Assembly: GCA_937124965.1 (NCBI GenBank)
Contig: CAKZLB010000017.1
Span: 178,501 to 242,500, forward strand
Length of the DNA: 64,000 nucleotides
From: an uncultured Bacteroidota bacterium
Lineage (GTDB): Bacteria; Bacteroidota; Bacteroidia; NS11-12g; UBA9320
Reading direction: 5' to 3'
Part shown: in pieces, positions 26,850 through 37,812 of the stretch
Position numbering within the stretch: the first letter of the stretch is position 1
How the letters are laid out: every line of letters starts with the position of its first letter
Notes under the pieces: generated by a model
What the model saw: the letters and a program-made list of their open reading frames with translations, nothing else
Told to the model about the DNA's origin: nothing
Database searches by the model: none
Made by a program: the position numbers and the translations under genes

Positions 26850-27575
26850 TTGAAAAACATTGTCATCATACCAACCTATAATGAGATCGAGAATATCGAG
26901 CAAATGGTTCGAACTGTATTTTCGCTCGACTTTCAAACAGACTTGCTTATTGTAGACGATAGCTCTCCAGACGGGACGAGCGACACTGTTCAAGAACTAC
27001 AGAAAGAGTTTAGTGGTTTGTTCTTGCTTTCCCGAAAAGAGAAAAATGGATTAGGTACAGCGTACATCGATGGTTTTAGATGGTGCTTGGACAAAGACTA
27101 TGAGTATATATTTGAAATGGACTGTGATTTTTCACATAATCCTAAAGACCTTGTTCGTTTACATGAGGCTTGTAAACAACAAAATGCTCAAGTTGCCGTT
27201 GGTTCTAGGTATGTAAACAAACTGGTTAATGTGGTTAACTGGCCGATGGGTCGAGTTTTGTTGAGCTATTTCGCTTCAATGTATGTTCGGTTTATAACCA
27301 GAATGGAAATAATGGACACCACTGCAGGGTTCGTTTGCTATCACAAAGATGTACTTTCAACAATTAATCTCGATAAGATCAAATTCCGAGGATATGCTTT
27401 CCAAATAGAGATGAAGTTTACAGCCATTAAATATGGCTTTAAACTAGTGGAAGTTCCAATTATCTTTACAGATAGAACGGCTGGAACCTCTAAAATGAGC
27501 AAAGGCATTGTTAAAGAAGCGCTGTTTGGAGTTATTCAAATGAAACTTCAAAGCCTCTTCAGAAAGTACTCATAA
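26850..27575 (+). CDS. Polyprenol monophosphomannose synthase-type glycosyltransferase (GT2)
   Basis: 241 residues. The sequence starts NIVIIPTYNEIENIEQMV with the nucleotide-sugar motif LLIVDDSSPDGTSD, then YIFEMDCDFSHNP (the DxD-type site) and VGSRYV, the order seen in dolichyl/polyprenol-phosphate mannosyltransferases. It lacks the C-terminal membrane domain of some members. Substrate is probably GDP-mannose plus a polyprenyl phosphate, feeding a GT-C enzyme; this is inference. Translation begins at TTG 26850; no ATG lies near the conserved N-terminus. It sits just after a terminator, so it has its own promoter or a leader in the short gap. Confidence 0.88.
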   Translation: MKNIVIIPTYNEIENIEQMVRTVFSLDFQTDLLIVDDSSPDGTSDTVQELQKEFSGLFLLSRKEKNGLGTAYIDGFRWCLDKDYEYIFEMDCDFSHNPKDLVRLHEACKQQNAQVAVGSRYVNKLVNVVNWPMGRVLLSYFASMYVRFITRMEIMDTTAGFVCYHKDVLSTINLDKIKFRGYAFQIEMKFTAIKYGFKLVEVPIIFTDRTAGTSKMSKGIVKEALFGVIQMKLQSLFRKYS

Positions 27576-27756
27576 CGTCCCATTTCGATAAAGTGTATTC
27601 CTATTTTGGGACGAATTTCTTAGTATCTCAGAAATGTAATATTCTTAAATAACTTGTAATCAGCGAATTAGGCAGATATTCGTTTTGGTGTGTTAGTTGC
27701 GAAAAGTATACCGTAGTCAAAACTATGTCTTGTGCATAGTTCAAATAGTATTTCGC
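27576..27756. other. Intergenic stretch before the giant adhesin gene
   Basis: About 180 bases with no gene. An open frame extends back from 27757 to 27697, but those codons precede a good signal peptide and are more likely leader sequence. No clear promoter box is named. Confidence 0.4.
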
Positions 27757-30700
27757 ATGATCAAAAATTATTACCTCAACGGTATCAAAGCGTTCGCCGT
27801 TTTAAGTTGCGCTTTATTATCAATTCAATTTTCTCAAGCACAAACGTGTGGAAGCATAGACTTAGGTTCTGATGTAACTGTTTGTAAGGGAAATTCTGTA
27901 ACACTTACTCCTACTGAAAATCTAAACCTAGAAGGATATCTTTCTGGTGTTTTAGCCTATGCAGGACAAGTTTCCAATCCTAGTAAGGCAGTCGGTTCGC
28001 CTGATGGCAATGGAGCGTATTTTTGCAGAGGAAACTCAGGACAGTATACTGGCATTGTATGGCAACTACCTTGTACTGTACCTTCTGGAACTAAGTTATA
28101 TATCCGAGTAAAAGTACCTAGTGGGTCTGCATATTATAAAATATATGGTGCGAAAAACAACTATTCTTATTCGTCTAATTACACCTGCATCGCAACGAAG
28201 TATAATTCAGGAAGTTGGTATCAAGATATATGTGTAACCACAAACGGAGAGTATAACATCATTAAGATAGTAGATTTAGGTTGCGCACCTTTCAAGGTTG
28301 ATGCAATTAAATATGAGAAAACCTGTTCAGCAACATATTCGTGGAGTAGTGGTGAAAGCACTAAAACTGTGACTGTGACTCCAACCGTCGATACAGACTA
28401 TATCGCAACGGCAACAGTTTGTGGAAACGAAGTAAAGGATACAATTCATGTAACAGTTACGGACTGTGGCGCTACACCAATTTGCGAGAAGCGTGTTGGA
28501 AACACAAGAGGATGTTCAAACAAACCATATGTAATTTGGTTGAAAGATAAAAACGGTTCTGCTCACCATTTAAGTGGTGATAGTACTCAATATGAGTGGT
28601 TGGAATATACAAATGGAGATGCTCGACTAACGGCTTCAGGGCTTTCTGCAAGTGGGTTAAATGGCACCTTTGATGTTGATATTCTATTTGAAGGAAAAAC
28701 ATCAGTACCACCAACCAATAGCCCAAAGTATAGTTCATGTTTTACGGTTTCAAGTGCCTCAGACTGGGAATACTTTGCTACAACAACTGGAACAATAACC
28801 TCTACAAGCTATGGCAATATGACATTAACCCGCATGGGGCCTGCAGCTCAAATAGGAGACGGTGCCAATATTACTCAAGATGGTTATGGCGCATCAGGAT
28901 GGTTTACAATTTCTGGTGGAACTGGTTATTTTCCAAATGGTGACTTTAACGTAATGTTAGACGAGACTTGTTTGGACGAACCATCATGTACGAGAGTTGT
29001 AAGTAACACTGTAGGTTGTGCAAATCAGCCTTATGTTATTTACCTGACAGATGCAAATGGATCTGCACATCACTTACAAGGTGACACAAATGATTATCAA
29101 TGGTTGACATATCCAAGTGGAGATGTGAGGTTTGTTGCAAATGCAATTTCTGCAAGCGGCTTAAGCGGAACGTTTGATGTGGACTTAACGTTTAGTGGAA
29201 GAACTTCAACACCTCCAACAAATAGTCCGAAAACTAGTACGTGTTTTACTACTGGAAGCACAACAGATTGGGAGTACTTTACAACGACTAGTGGAACAAT
29301 TATTTCAACACATTATGGAAACATGTCAATTTCTAGAATGGGAGAAGCATTCCAACTAGGAGATGGTGCTAATATTACACAAGATGGGTTCGGTGCTTCA
29401 GGATGGCTGACTGTTACAGGTGGCAACGGTCACATTACAGGTGGAGACATCAATGTAATGTTAAGTGAAGAATGTGAAGAGCCAAATCCTCCAGGTTGTG
29501 ATGAATCACATGTTTACAACCCTTGTATCGTTACTTATGGTAAAGGATCTTATAACAATAGCACAACAACAATATCAATTAATGAAAACGTTTCAGAAAT
29601 TGATGAAATTGTAGTCGAAGGTATTTACAAAGGTGGACAACCTACTTCAGGGAGCTTTACCAACGGAACTAGCACAGTAAATTGGAGCAGCGGAGACGCT
29701 AATTCGTTAAACAATGTTTCAGGTACTACTGATAAAGGATATTATCAAGCAACCCTAGGAGCCGCATCCTCGGTTTCAATGCATGTGTCTAACAACCAAT
29801 CTAAAATGCATGGATTTGTAGCGTACGTGAAATTAAAATCGGAATTCTGTGAAAGCAATTATACTTCATTGAGTAATGAACGTAACTACGTTTACCACAC
29901 GACAAAAACGACAACGTTTACATTGCCTACAACGGTTAGTGATAAAACGATCACAGCAGTATTGCCAATTGCTGAAATGAATAATGATACTCGTATTGCA
30001 ACGTTTACACTGACAGCTGGCGGTGTGTCTCAATCGGTGACTATTAATACGTACGACTTGGATCGCTCAATGACTATTCAAACATTGACGATTAACGATG
30101 TGCCAGGTGGTTTAACTCAAGCAACGTTAGAGATTAAGTCTCCATCGAGTAATGGTGATAGCTATATTGCTGGTAACGTAATGTTTAATTGGTATAACCC
30201 ATGTGAAACTAGCACAGGTGGGAAAAATCGAATTGAAGGAACAGTTTTCTTTGATGCTGATAGAGATACTACCTTGGACATTTTAGAGATTGGCCAAGAA
30301 GGAGTAACCGTATATCTATACAGTGATGATAATGACAATGGTATTTTAGACAATGGTGAGACAACGCCAATTGACAGTACAACAACGGATGTTGACGGTG
30401 AATACGAGTTTGAAGTTGATTATGCTTGTACGAATGGATATATCAATAGTGTTACATACCAATCAAGTATTGATAACCCAAATAACATGTTAGGTGCTCC
30501 TAATGGAGACTTCTCTGGGTTTGATAACAATGCGGATAACTTGATTGTGGAGTTAGATGGTACTGTAGCAGAAGGAAGTGAGTATTCAATATTCCTTGGA
30601 ACTATTCAGTCTGGAGCATATGCAATAATAAGTGAGTCAACGGATGGAATAAATTTCTATCACAATACTGATATCGCTATTTTAACTCCAGTAAGTGGAG

Positions 30701-32925
30701 AATATGTAATAGTTGCAGATAGAGATGTGAATTATATCAAGTTTGATAAGAACACAATTAATTCGATTCCGGGCTACAACACAAACGGAAGCACTTCAAC
30801 AAATTCAGCAGATTATAATATTTACGGAATTCAATTCTGTAAAGGATTAAATAGCTACATCATAAATACAAACTTGACTTCATACCCTAACGAATCTGAT
30901 TTGACCACAGACAATATTGAAGTGGCTCAATTTAATGGACCTAATCAAGAAGATGTAGACAATGATTTCGGTTTTAATGGTGATGTATTGATAGACGGTT
31001 ATGTATTCTTGGATGAAAATTCAAATGGAACTTTTGATTCTAATGAAGGTGGTACTGAGAATATTACAGTTAAATTGTTTGTTGACTTAAATTGTAATGG
31101 AGAAGTTGATGGACTTGAAACTGCGGTTGTGTTGACCGATGAAACGGATCAAGATGGTTACTATTCGTTTGTTAGACCATATGTTGCTAATTTATTGAAT
31201 TTGCCTGATGGAATAAACAACTGCTACATCATGATGACAGAAACTAATGATTATCCTGTAGGGCATACACAAACTACCGATAACAGCGAAACTGCAGCGT
31301 TCGATGGTTATAATGCAGAAGATAATGATAACAACTTTGGTCATAACGCAAGTGTTCCAGAAAACTATTGCGGACAGCTTGAAATTACAATTGACAAAAA
31401 TAAAGTTGAAGGTGATGAGCATGAAGACTTTCCAGTATATTTAGACCTTACACATAATGCTTTTGTATATCAGCAAGACTGGACCAACTCTTATAATCAA
31501 GGTATGTTTAGTCCTAATGGTTACGATATTCAGGTTTCTGATGAAGAGGGAAATATCCTCCCAATTGAAATTGTTGGATATGATTCGGCAGCTGGAAATA
31601 TCAAATTATGGGTGAAGGTGTTGAAGCTGTCAGGTAGCTCAGACACGAAATTATACATGAAACATGGTGTTGAAGGTGTCGCAGTTCCTAATCCAAGTTC
31701 TCCAAACGTATGGAACTCTGATTATAAAGCTGTTTATCACTTTGAAGACTTGAGTGATGCTACAAGTAACCAAAATGATCCAACAAATTATGGTGTATCA
31801 ATTGTAACTGGTAAAGTTGGTAACTCAGCGTACTTCGATGGAAACGACTATTTACGAGCACCATATAGCAGTAGTTTAGACATATCAGGTAAAAAATTAA
31901 CTATGTCGGCGTGGGTACGAGTTAATTCAAACCCAAGTTCAGATGCTCCATTTGCCGTAAAAGGTCCAGATATGAACCAAGAAGCTTATATGTTTGGTGT
32001 TGATGGTGGAACAGATATTAAAATCAATTCGCGTGTAACTACCAATACAGGGCATTACCGTCACGATGATGGTGATATAAATGGAAACCAATGGGCATAC
32101 GTACAATTTGTTTATGATGGAGACTTATCGTCTGGTCAGAAAAAAGTATATGTGAATGGCGACCTAGAGTACACAAAAAGTGCTACTGGAGATATATTAA
32201 CGGGTAATCATGACTTATTCATTGGTAAGCGTGTGTATAGCGACAATCGTTATTTAACAGGTAGAATTGATGAACTTAGAATCTCATGTGCATCGAATAG
32301 CGCTAGTTGGATTGGAACAGAATATAACAATCAGGTTAATCCAAATACGTTTGCAACAATTACTGATTCGTCTGGATGTGGTGCGATTCCAGTAACATGG
32401 TTAGATTTTACAGCTAAGAAAGTAAGTTCTAACGATGTGAAGTTAGAATGGTCAACGGCTACGGAGGTGAACAACAGCCATTTTGAAGTTGAGCGATCTT
32501 TTGATGGTGAGACATTTGAAATGATAGGAGCGCCTATCGTTGGTGCGGGTAATACAACTCAAATCATGAGCTACGAGAGTATGGACTATAACTTGCCAGA
32601 AGGAGTAACATTCTACAGAGTTAAACAGATTGACTTTGATGGTAAGTACGACTACACTCCAGTACGAATGGTTCAAATGATTAATGAGAACGGTATGGTT
32701 GTTTATCCAAACCCAGCGAAAAACGAAGTGAACGTAAGCTTCGAAGGAGCATCTTTACATACAGTAACAGTTATGACCTTAGCTGGTCAGGTTATTGATA
32801 ATGGCACTTTATCTTCAGAAGGGTTTGTAACATTAAATACTGCTCAATACCCACATGGAGTATACTTCATAAAAGTAGAAGGAGACCTTTATTCTGAAAC
32901 CCAGAAGTTGGTTATCAGAAAATAA
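27757..32925 (+). CDS. Giant secreted adhesin-like protein with type A T9SS sorting domain
   Basis: 1722 residues from ATG 27757, where MIKNYYLNGIKAFAVLSCALLS gives a signal peptide ending FSQAQ. Two tandem repeats of about 160 residues (near 242-404 and 411-571) share PYVI(W/Y)L, NGSAHHL, WEYF and DGANITQDG(Y/F)GASGW. SdrD_B-like segments follow (EGTVFFDADRDTT, DGYVFLDENSNGTFDSNEGG). A DUF2341-like region leads to a LamG/concanavalin-type domain (VYHFEDLSDAT...IDELRIS, Asp/Gly-rich). The C-terminus VVYPNPAKNEVNVSF...YFIKVEGD is the type A type IX sorting domain. Likely exported and attached to the cell surface, with carbohydrate or protein binding by the LamG part. The target is unknown. Confidence 0.92.
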   Translation: MIKNYYLNGIKAFAVLSCALLSIQFSQAQTCGSIDLGSDVTVCKGNSVTLTPTENLNLEGYLSGVLAYAGQVSNPSKAVGSPDGNGAYFCRGNSGQYTGIVWQLPCTVPSGTKLYIRVKVPSGSAYYKIYGAKNNYSYSSNYTCIATKYNSGSWYQDICVTTNGEYNIIKIVDLGCAPFKVDAIKYEKTCSATYSWSSGESTKTVTVTPTVDTDYIATATVCGNEVKDTIHVTVTDCGATPICEKRVGNTRGCSNKPYVIWLKDKNGSAHHLSGDSTQYEWLEYTNGDARLTASGLSASGLNGTFDVDILFEGKTSVPPTNSPKYSSCFTVSSASDWEYFATTTGTITSTSYGNMTLTRMGPAAQIGDGANITQDGYGASGWFTISGGTGYFPNGDFNVMLDETCLDEPSCTRVVSNTVGCANQPYVIYLTDANGSAHHLQGDTNDYQWLTYPSGDVRFVANAISASGLSGTFDVDLTFSGRTSTPPTNSPKTSTCFTTGSTTDWEYFTTTSGTIISTHYGNMSISRMGEAFQLGDGANITQDGFGASGWLTVTGGNGHITGGDINVMLSEECEEPNPPGCDESHVYNPCIVTYGKGSYNNSTTTISINENVSEIDEIVVEGIYKGGQPTSGSFTNGTSTVNWSSGDANSLNNVSGTTDKGYYQATLGAASSVSMHVSNNQSKMHGFVAYVKLKSEFCESNYTSLSNERNYVYHTTKTTTFTLPTTVSDKTITAVLPIAEMNNDTRIATFTLTAGGVSQSVTINTYDLDRSMTIQTLTINDVPGGLTQATLEIKSPSSNGDSYIAGNVMFNWYNPCETSTGGKNRIEGTVFFDADRDTTLDILEIGQEGVTVYLYSDDNDNGILDNGETTPIDSTTTDVDGEYEFEVDYACTNGYINSVTYQSSIDNPNNMLGAPNGDFSGFDNNADNLIVELDGTVAEGSEYSIFLGTIQSGAYAIISESTDGINFYHNTDIAILTPVSGEYVIVADRDVNYIKFDKNTINSIPGYNTNGSTSTNSADYNIYGIQFCKGLNSYIINTNLTSYPNESDLTTDNIEVAQFNGPNQEDVDNDFGFNGDVLIDGYVFLDENSNGTFDSNEGGTENITVKLFVDLNCNGEVDGLETAVVLTDETDQDGYYSFVRPYVANLLNLPDGINNCYIMMTETNDYPVGHTQTTDNSETAAFDGYNAEDNDNNFGHNASVPENYCGQLEITIDKNKVEGDEHEDFPVYLDLTHNAFVYQQDWTNSYNQGMFSPNGYDIQVSDEEGNILPIEIVGYDSAAGNIKLWVKVLKLSGSSDTKLYMKHGVEGVAVPNPSSPNVWNSDYKAVYHFEDLSDATSNQNDPTNYGVSIVTGKVGNSAYFDGNDYLRAPYSSSLDISGKKLTMSAWVRVNSNPSSDAPFAVKGPDMNQEAYMFGVDGGTDIKINSRVTTNTGHYRHDDGDINGNQWAYVQFVYDGDLSSGQKKVYVNGDLEYTKSATGDILTGNHDLFIGKRVYSDNRYLTGRIDELRISCASNSASWIGTEYNNQVNPNTFATITDSSGCGAIPVTWLDFTAKKVSSNDVKLEWSTATEVNNSHFEVERSFDGETFEMIGAPIVGAGNTTQIMSYESMDYNLPEGVTFYRVKQIDFDGKYDYTPVRMVQMINENGMVVYPNPAKNEVNVSFEGASLHTVTVMTLAGQVIDNGTLSSEGFVTLNTAQYPHGVYFIKVEGDLYSETQKLVIRK

Positions 32926-32953
32926 AATACAGATAAATTACTGATGAATACAT

Positions 32954-32985
32954 AAGTCCTGCTCAGAAATGAGTGGGACTTTTGT
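32954..32985 (+). terminator. Terminator of the adhesin gene
   Basis: AAGTCC-TG-CTCA (32954-32965) pairs with TGAG-TG-GGACTT (32970-32981) across a short GAAA loop, with a short T tail (TTTTGTTTTT). The stem has an internal mismatch. Confidence 0.7.
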
Positions 32986-33280
32986 TTTTAAAGCGTTTTA
33001 CGCAACGATATTCAAATAATAGAACAATGGTTTTACATTGTGGTTTATAATACTTCCTAGCAGTTTTAAATGGGTTCAATAATTAGTTTCGATAGTGTAT
33101 CTCCGATAGGCTATTACTATTTTGAGAGAGTCGGACGTTTAGTAAGTAAGTTTGAACTACGGCCAATTGATTCGTCGCTGTACTTTCAATAAGTTGAACA
33201 TGCTGGAATATTGAAATTTTGAACAATGGCGGTGTAAATGCAAAACTACTGCTCACAGGCCAATCGTTTAAACACGACAT

Positions 33281-33313
33281 AAAAAAAGCCTGCATACTAA
33301 GTACACAGGCTTT
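33281..33313 (-). terminator. Terminator of the atpDC operon
   Basis: On the minus strand AAAGCCTG and CAGGCTTT (33286-33313) form an 8-bp stem around a 12-base loop, followed by a run of seven T (33281-33287 read as A on the plus strand). Confidence 0.8.
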
Positions 33314-33333
33314 AAATATTGTTTGAGTGTTGA

Positions 33334-33564
33334 TTAAGCTAAGACAATAATTTTATTGTTTAGTACTTCAACAATTCCACCATTAATTTCAAAATCTTTT
33401 ACGCCTTCTGATGTCTTTACACTCAAGGTGCCTTTTTCAAGACTTGAAATTATTGCAGCGTGGTTATTCAGGGTTTCAAATTTACCTTTTGTGCCAGGAA
33501 ATTTAACCGATACCACTTCACCTTCGTAAAGGGTTTGATCAGGTGTAATTAATTCTAAATACAT
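33334..33564 (-). CDS. atpC: F1 ATP synthase epsilon subunit, short form without the C-terminal helices
   Basis: 76 residues (MYLELITPDQTLYEGEVVSVKFPGTKG...). It matches the N-terminal beta-sandwich that contacts gamma and the c-ring: TLYEGEVVSVKFPGTKG, LNNHAAIISSLEKGTL, FEINGGIVEVLNNKIIVLA. The two regulatory C-terminal helices found in 130-140-residue subunits are absent. It follows atpD by six bases and ends before a terminator. Short epsilon subunits are frequent in Bacteroidota, so this is not necessarily a truncation. Confidence 0.9.
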   Translation of the reverse strand: MYLELITPDQTLYEGEVVSVKFPGTKGKFETLNNHAAIISSLEKGTLSVKTSEGVKDFEINGGIVEVLNNKIIVLA

Positions 33565-33570
33565 AATGGA

Positions 33571-35079
<1,509 letters not shown>

Positions 35080-35114
35080 TTAATACGTTGTATTATCTGC
35101 CTATAAATTTGCCG

Positions 35115-35122
35115 CAAAAGTA
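35115..35122 (-). promoter_or_regulatory. -7 promoter box of atpD
   Basis: On the minus strand TACTTTTG (TAnnTTTG consensus), 38 bases upstream of the atpD start codon. A TTCG lies about 20 bases further upstream, in -33 position. Confidence 0.5.
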
Positions 35123-35309
35123 TGGTTCCAAACCATAAAAAACGAATCTGTTAGTAAAAAAATTAAGAGCTTGTTTTTTGGCCGTAGAATGGCGCTAATT
35201 TTCACCAAATTAAGGCATTATTTTACCGCTGAATAGATAATGGATTGCTTCTATAATTGAGGTTTTGAAAATAAAAAATAGAATATTTCCATATATGGGA
35301 ATTTATTCC

Positions 35310-35317
35310 TATTTTTG
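35310..35317 (+). promoter_or_regulatory. -7 promoter box of the sigma-54 response regulator gene
   Basis: TATTTTTG (TAnnTTTG) ends 25 bases before ATG 35343. A near-palindrome TTTCCATATATGGGAA (35286-35301) lies where an operator or -33 element would be. Confidence 0.55.
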
Positions 35318-35342
35318 TCTTTCGTAAAAGATAACTGCTATT

Positions 35343-36704
35343 ATGTCTGAAGAATTTAAAATTTTTATCGTCGAGGATGACGTATGGTACGGCGAGGTAA
35401 TCGAATACCATTTGTCGCTTAATCCGGATGTTACCGTTAAAAAATTTACCAATGGTAAAGACTTCCTCAAGTGCTTAGATGAACAACCTTCATTAGTAAC
35501 ACTTGATTACTCGCTCCCAGATATCTCTGGTGAAGAGGTGCTAAAACACATTAAAGAATATAGTCCAGAAACTCCAGTTGTTATTATTTCAGGACAAGAG
35601 GATATAGGTACTGCAATAAAGTTGTTAAAAGATGGTGCGTACGACTATATCATTAAGGATGACGAAACGAAAGATCGTATTTGGAACGTCATCAAAAATA
35701 TTCGAGAGAAAGAAGAGCTCAAAGAAGAAATCTCTCAATTAAAAAGTCAAATCGTTCAGAAATACGATTTCAGTAAAAGCATCATTGGAAATAGTTCACC
35801 AATGAAACGAATCTTTAGCTTGATTCAAAAGGCGATTGGAAGTAACATTACTGTATCTATTACTGGTGAAACGGGAACAGGTAAGGAAGTTGTTGCCAAA
35901 GCGATTCACTATAATAGTGCTCGAGCGAAAAAGCCTTTCGTGGCTGTTAACATTACCGCAATTCCATCAGAGCTTATGGAAAGTGAAATGTTCGGCCATG
36001 AAAAAGGAGCCTTTACAGGTGCTATTCAGCGACGAATCGGGAAATTTGAAGAAGCATCTGGCGGTACCATTTTCCTTGATGAGATTGGTGAAATGGATAT
36101 TAATATGCAATCCAAGCTTCTTCGTGTCCTTCAAGAAAAAGAACTTACTCGTGTTGGTGGGTCTGGAGTTATTAAACTAAATAGTCGAATTTTAGTCGCG
36201 ACACATAAGGATTTAGCTGAAGAGGTTCGAAAAGGGAACTTTAGAGAGGATTTATATTACCGTTTGCTAGGTTTGCCAATTAGCCTACCTGCACTTCGTG
36301 AAAGAGGGAATGACATCTTACTTTTAGCAAAGCATTTTATTGATGAATACAGCAGAGAAAACGAAATTGGAAAGCTTTCTTTGTCTCCATCTGCTCAAAA
36401 TAAACTATTAAAATACCCATGGCCAGGAAACATTCGAGAGCTTAAGGCGGTTATGGAGTTGTCGTGTGTTATGACCGACACGAACGTAATTGAAGACGAA
36501 CATGTAACGTTTAATTCTTCAGGTTCTATCGATACGTTGCTTCAGTCAGAGATGCCATTGAGAGAATATACAAACAGAATTGTGAAGTACTATTTAGATA
36601 AGTATAATCAAGACGTGGTAACCGTGGCGAAGAAGCTCAATATTGGAAAATCGACAATTTATCGAATGTTGCAGGAAGAAACTTCTTCGTTGCAGTCAAA
36701 CTAA
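35343..36704 (+). CDS. Sigma-54-dependent response regulator (NtrC family)
   Basis: 453 residues. Receiver domain at 1-120 with acidic D12-D13 and phosphorylated D55 (LVTLDYSLPD). AAA+ sigma-54 activator domain: Walker A GETGTGKE at 175-182, the sigma-54-contacting GAFTGA loop at 222-227, Walker B FLDEIGEM. C-terminal Fis-type helix-turn-helix (VAKKLNIGKSTIYRMLQ). It activates sigma-54 promoters upon phosphorylation. No sensor kinase is adjacent, but an Hpt phosphotransfer protein follows 48 bases after its stop, so it is probably part of a relay. The targets are not known. Confidence 0.95.
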   Translation: MSEEFKIFIVEDDVWYGEVIEYHLSLNPDVTVKKFTNGKDFLKCLDEQPSLVTLDYSLPDISGEEVLKHIKEYSPETPVVIISGQEDIGTAIKLLKDGAYDYIIKDDETKDRIWNVIKNIREKEELKEEISQLKSQIVQKYDFSKSIIGNSSPMKRIFSLIQKAIGSNITVSITGETGTGKEVVAKAIHYNSARAKKPFVAVNITAIPSELMESEMFGHEKGAFTGAIQRRIGKFEEASGGTIFLDEIGEMDINMQSKLLRVLQEKELTRVGGSGVIKLNSRILVATHKDLAEEVRKGNFREDLYYRLLGLPISLPALRERGNDILLLAKHFIDEYSRENEIGKLSLSPSAQNKLLKYPWPGNIRELKAVMELSCVMTDTNVIEDEHVTFNSSGSIDTLLQSEMPLREYTNRIVKYYLDKYNQDVVTVAKKLNIGKSTIYRMLQEETSSLQSN

Positions 36705-36752
36705 AAATCAAAACAATAATTTTACAACTACTTATTGAAAACTACTTTAAAA

Positions 36753-37091
36753 ATGGAAGAAAATTTATATAGCTTGGATCAACTTGAGGCATTAGCTTCG
36801 GGTGATACAGCATTCGTAAATAAAATGGTTGATATGTTCATCCAAATGGCACCAGAGTCTGTGGATCGAATGTTAACCGCACTTGCTGAGGATGACTTAG
36901 AGGATTTGGGAGCAGCCGCTCATAAGGTGAAACCGTCAATTGATATGATGGGAATCGTTTCCTTAAAGCAGAAAATACGTGATTTAGAGCAGTGGGGAAA
37001 ACACCGCACAAATGTTGAGCTCATTCCGTCATTGCTAGACGAAGTGATAGAAACACTTAATGATGTGGTTCAGCAACTAAGAAATCGATAA
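36753..37091 (+). CDS. Histidine phosphotransfer (Hpt) domain protein
   Basis: 112 residues from ATG 36753. All-helical, with the phosphorylated H57 in AAAHKVKPSIDMMG. The pattern GAAAHKVKPS agrees with the Hpt consensus (HxxKGxS-like). It is a single domain with no kinase or receiver, and lies directly after the response regulator, so it probably relays phosphate to it from a hybrid kinase elsewhere (inference). The stop is one base before the converging pdxJ gene. Confidence 0.88.
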   Translation: MEENLYSLDQLEALASGDTAFVNKMVDMFIQMAPESVDRMLTALAEDDLEDLGAAAHKVKPSIDMMGIVSLKQKIRDLEQWGKHRTNVELIPSLLDEVIETLNDVVQQLRNR

Positions 37092-37092
37092 C

Positions 37093-37812
37093 TTATTTAA
37101 GTTTGTTCAAATACGCCACTATGGTGTTATGCAATCCTAAGTAAAGGGCATCGCAAACCAAAGCGTGACCGATACTCACTTCTAGTAAATTGGGGATTTT
37201 GGTTGAGAAGTAGTTTAGATTAATTAAGTCTAAATCGTGTCCAGCATTTAAACCAACATTTTGGATGTCAGCTTCTTTTGCCGCATCTATGTATGGTCTG
37301 ATTGCACTCACTTTGTTTTGCAAATATCCTTGTGCATATGATTCAGTATACAGTTCAATACGGTCGGTACCTGTTTGTTTCGACGCTCGTACCTGATCTA
37401 CTATGGGGTCTACAAAAATACTTGTGCGTATACCTTCAATTCGAAACAATTCAATCACTTCTTGTAAATAACGTTCATTCTTAATACAATCCCACCCGGC
37501 GTTAGAGGTGAGGGCGTCGGGAGCATCTGGTACTAAAGTAACTTGTGTTGGTTTCGTCTCTAAAACCAAATCAATAAACTCTGTAGTAGGGTTTCCCTCA
37601 ATATTAAATTCGGTTCGAACGACTTGTTTTAAATCTGTGATATCGCTGTATCGAATATGACGTTGATCTGGACGTGGGTGAACAGTAATCCCTTGAGCTC
37701 CAAATGTTTCACAATCTTTAGCAATCTGAACCAAGTCAGGATTGTTGCCACCTCTTGCATTTCGAATAGTCGCAAATTTATTTATGTTGACACTTAATTT
37801 AGCTATACTCAT
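37093..37812 (-). CDS. pdxJ: Pyridoxine 5'-phosphate synthase
   Basis: 239 residues. Condenses 1-deoxyxylulose 5-phosphate with 3-amino-2-oxopropyl phosphate to give pyridoxine 5'-phosphate. Recognised by KLSVNINKFATIRNARGGNNPD near the N-terminus, GITVHPRPDQRHIR, FNIEGNPTTEF, TLVPD and GLNAGHDLDLINLNYF. Normal size. It overlaps the start of the minus-strand operon's HhH-barrel gene by four bases, so it is the last gene of that operon; the functional link is unclear. Confidence 0.95.
   Translation of the reverse strand: MSIAKLSVNINKFATIRNARGGNNPDLVQIAKDCETFGAQGITVHPRPDQRHIRYSDITDLKQVVRTEFNIEGNPTTEFIDLVLETKPTQVTLVPDAPDALTSNAGWDCIKNERYLQEVIELFRIEGIRTSIFVDPIVDQVRASKQTGTDRIELYTESYAQGYLQNKVSAIRPYIDAAKEADIQNVGLNAGHDLDLINLNYFSTKIPNLLEVSIGHALVCDALYLGLHNTIVAYLNKLK

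Larger units (their letters stand above)
32926..33333. other. Convergent intergenic stretch with two terminators
   Basis: About 400 bases between the adhesin gene and atpC, both ending here. The only features seen are the two hairpins at its ends. A 70-codon minus-strand open frame in the middle lies between these terminators, has no recognisable composition and is not called. Confidence 0.6.

Noticed and set aside
30162..31422. Minus-strand open frames inside the adhesin gene
   Set aside because: They are antisense shadows of the strongly coding 1722-residue frame.
33083..33295. 70-codon minus-strand frame between the adhesin and atpC
   Set aside because: Lies between two terminators facing each other and shows no gene-like features.
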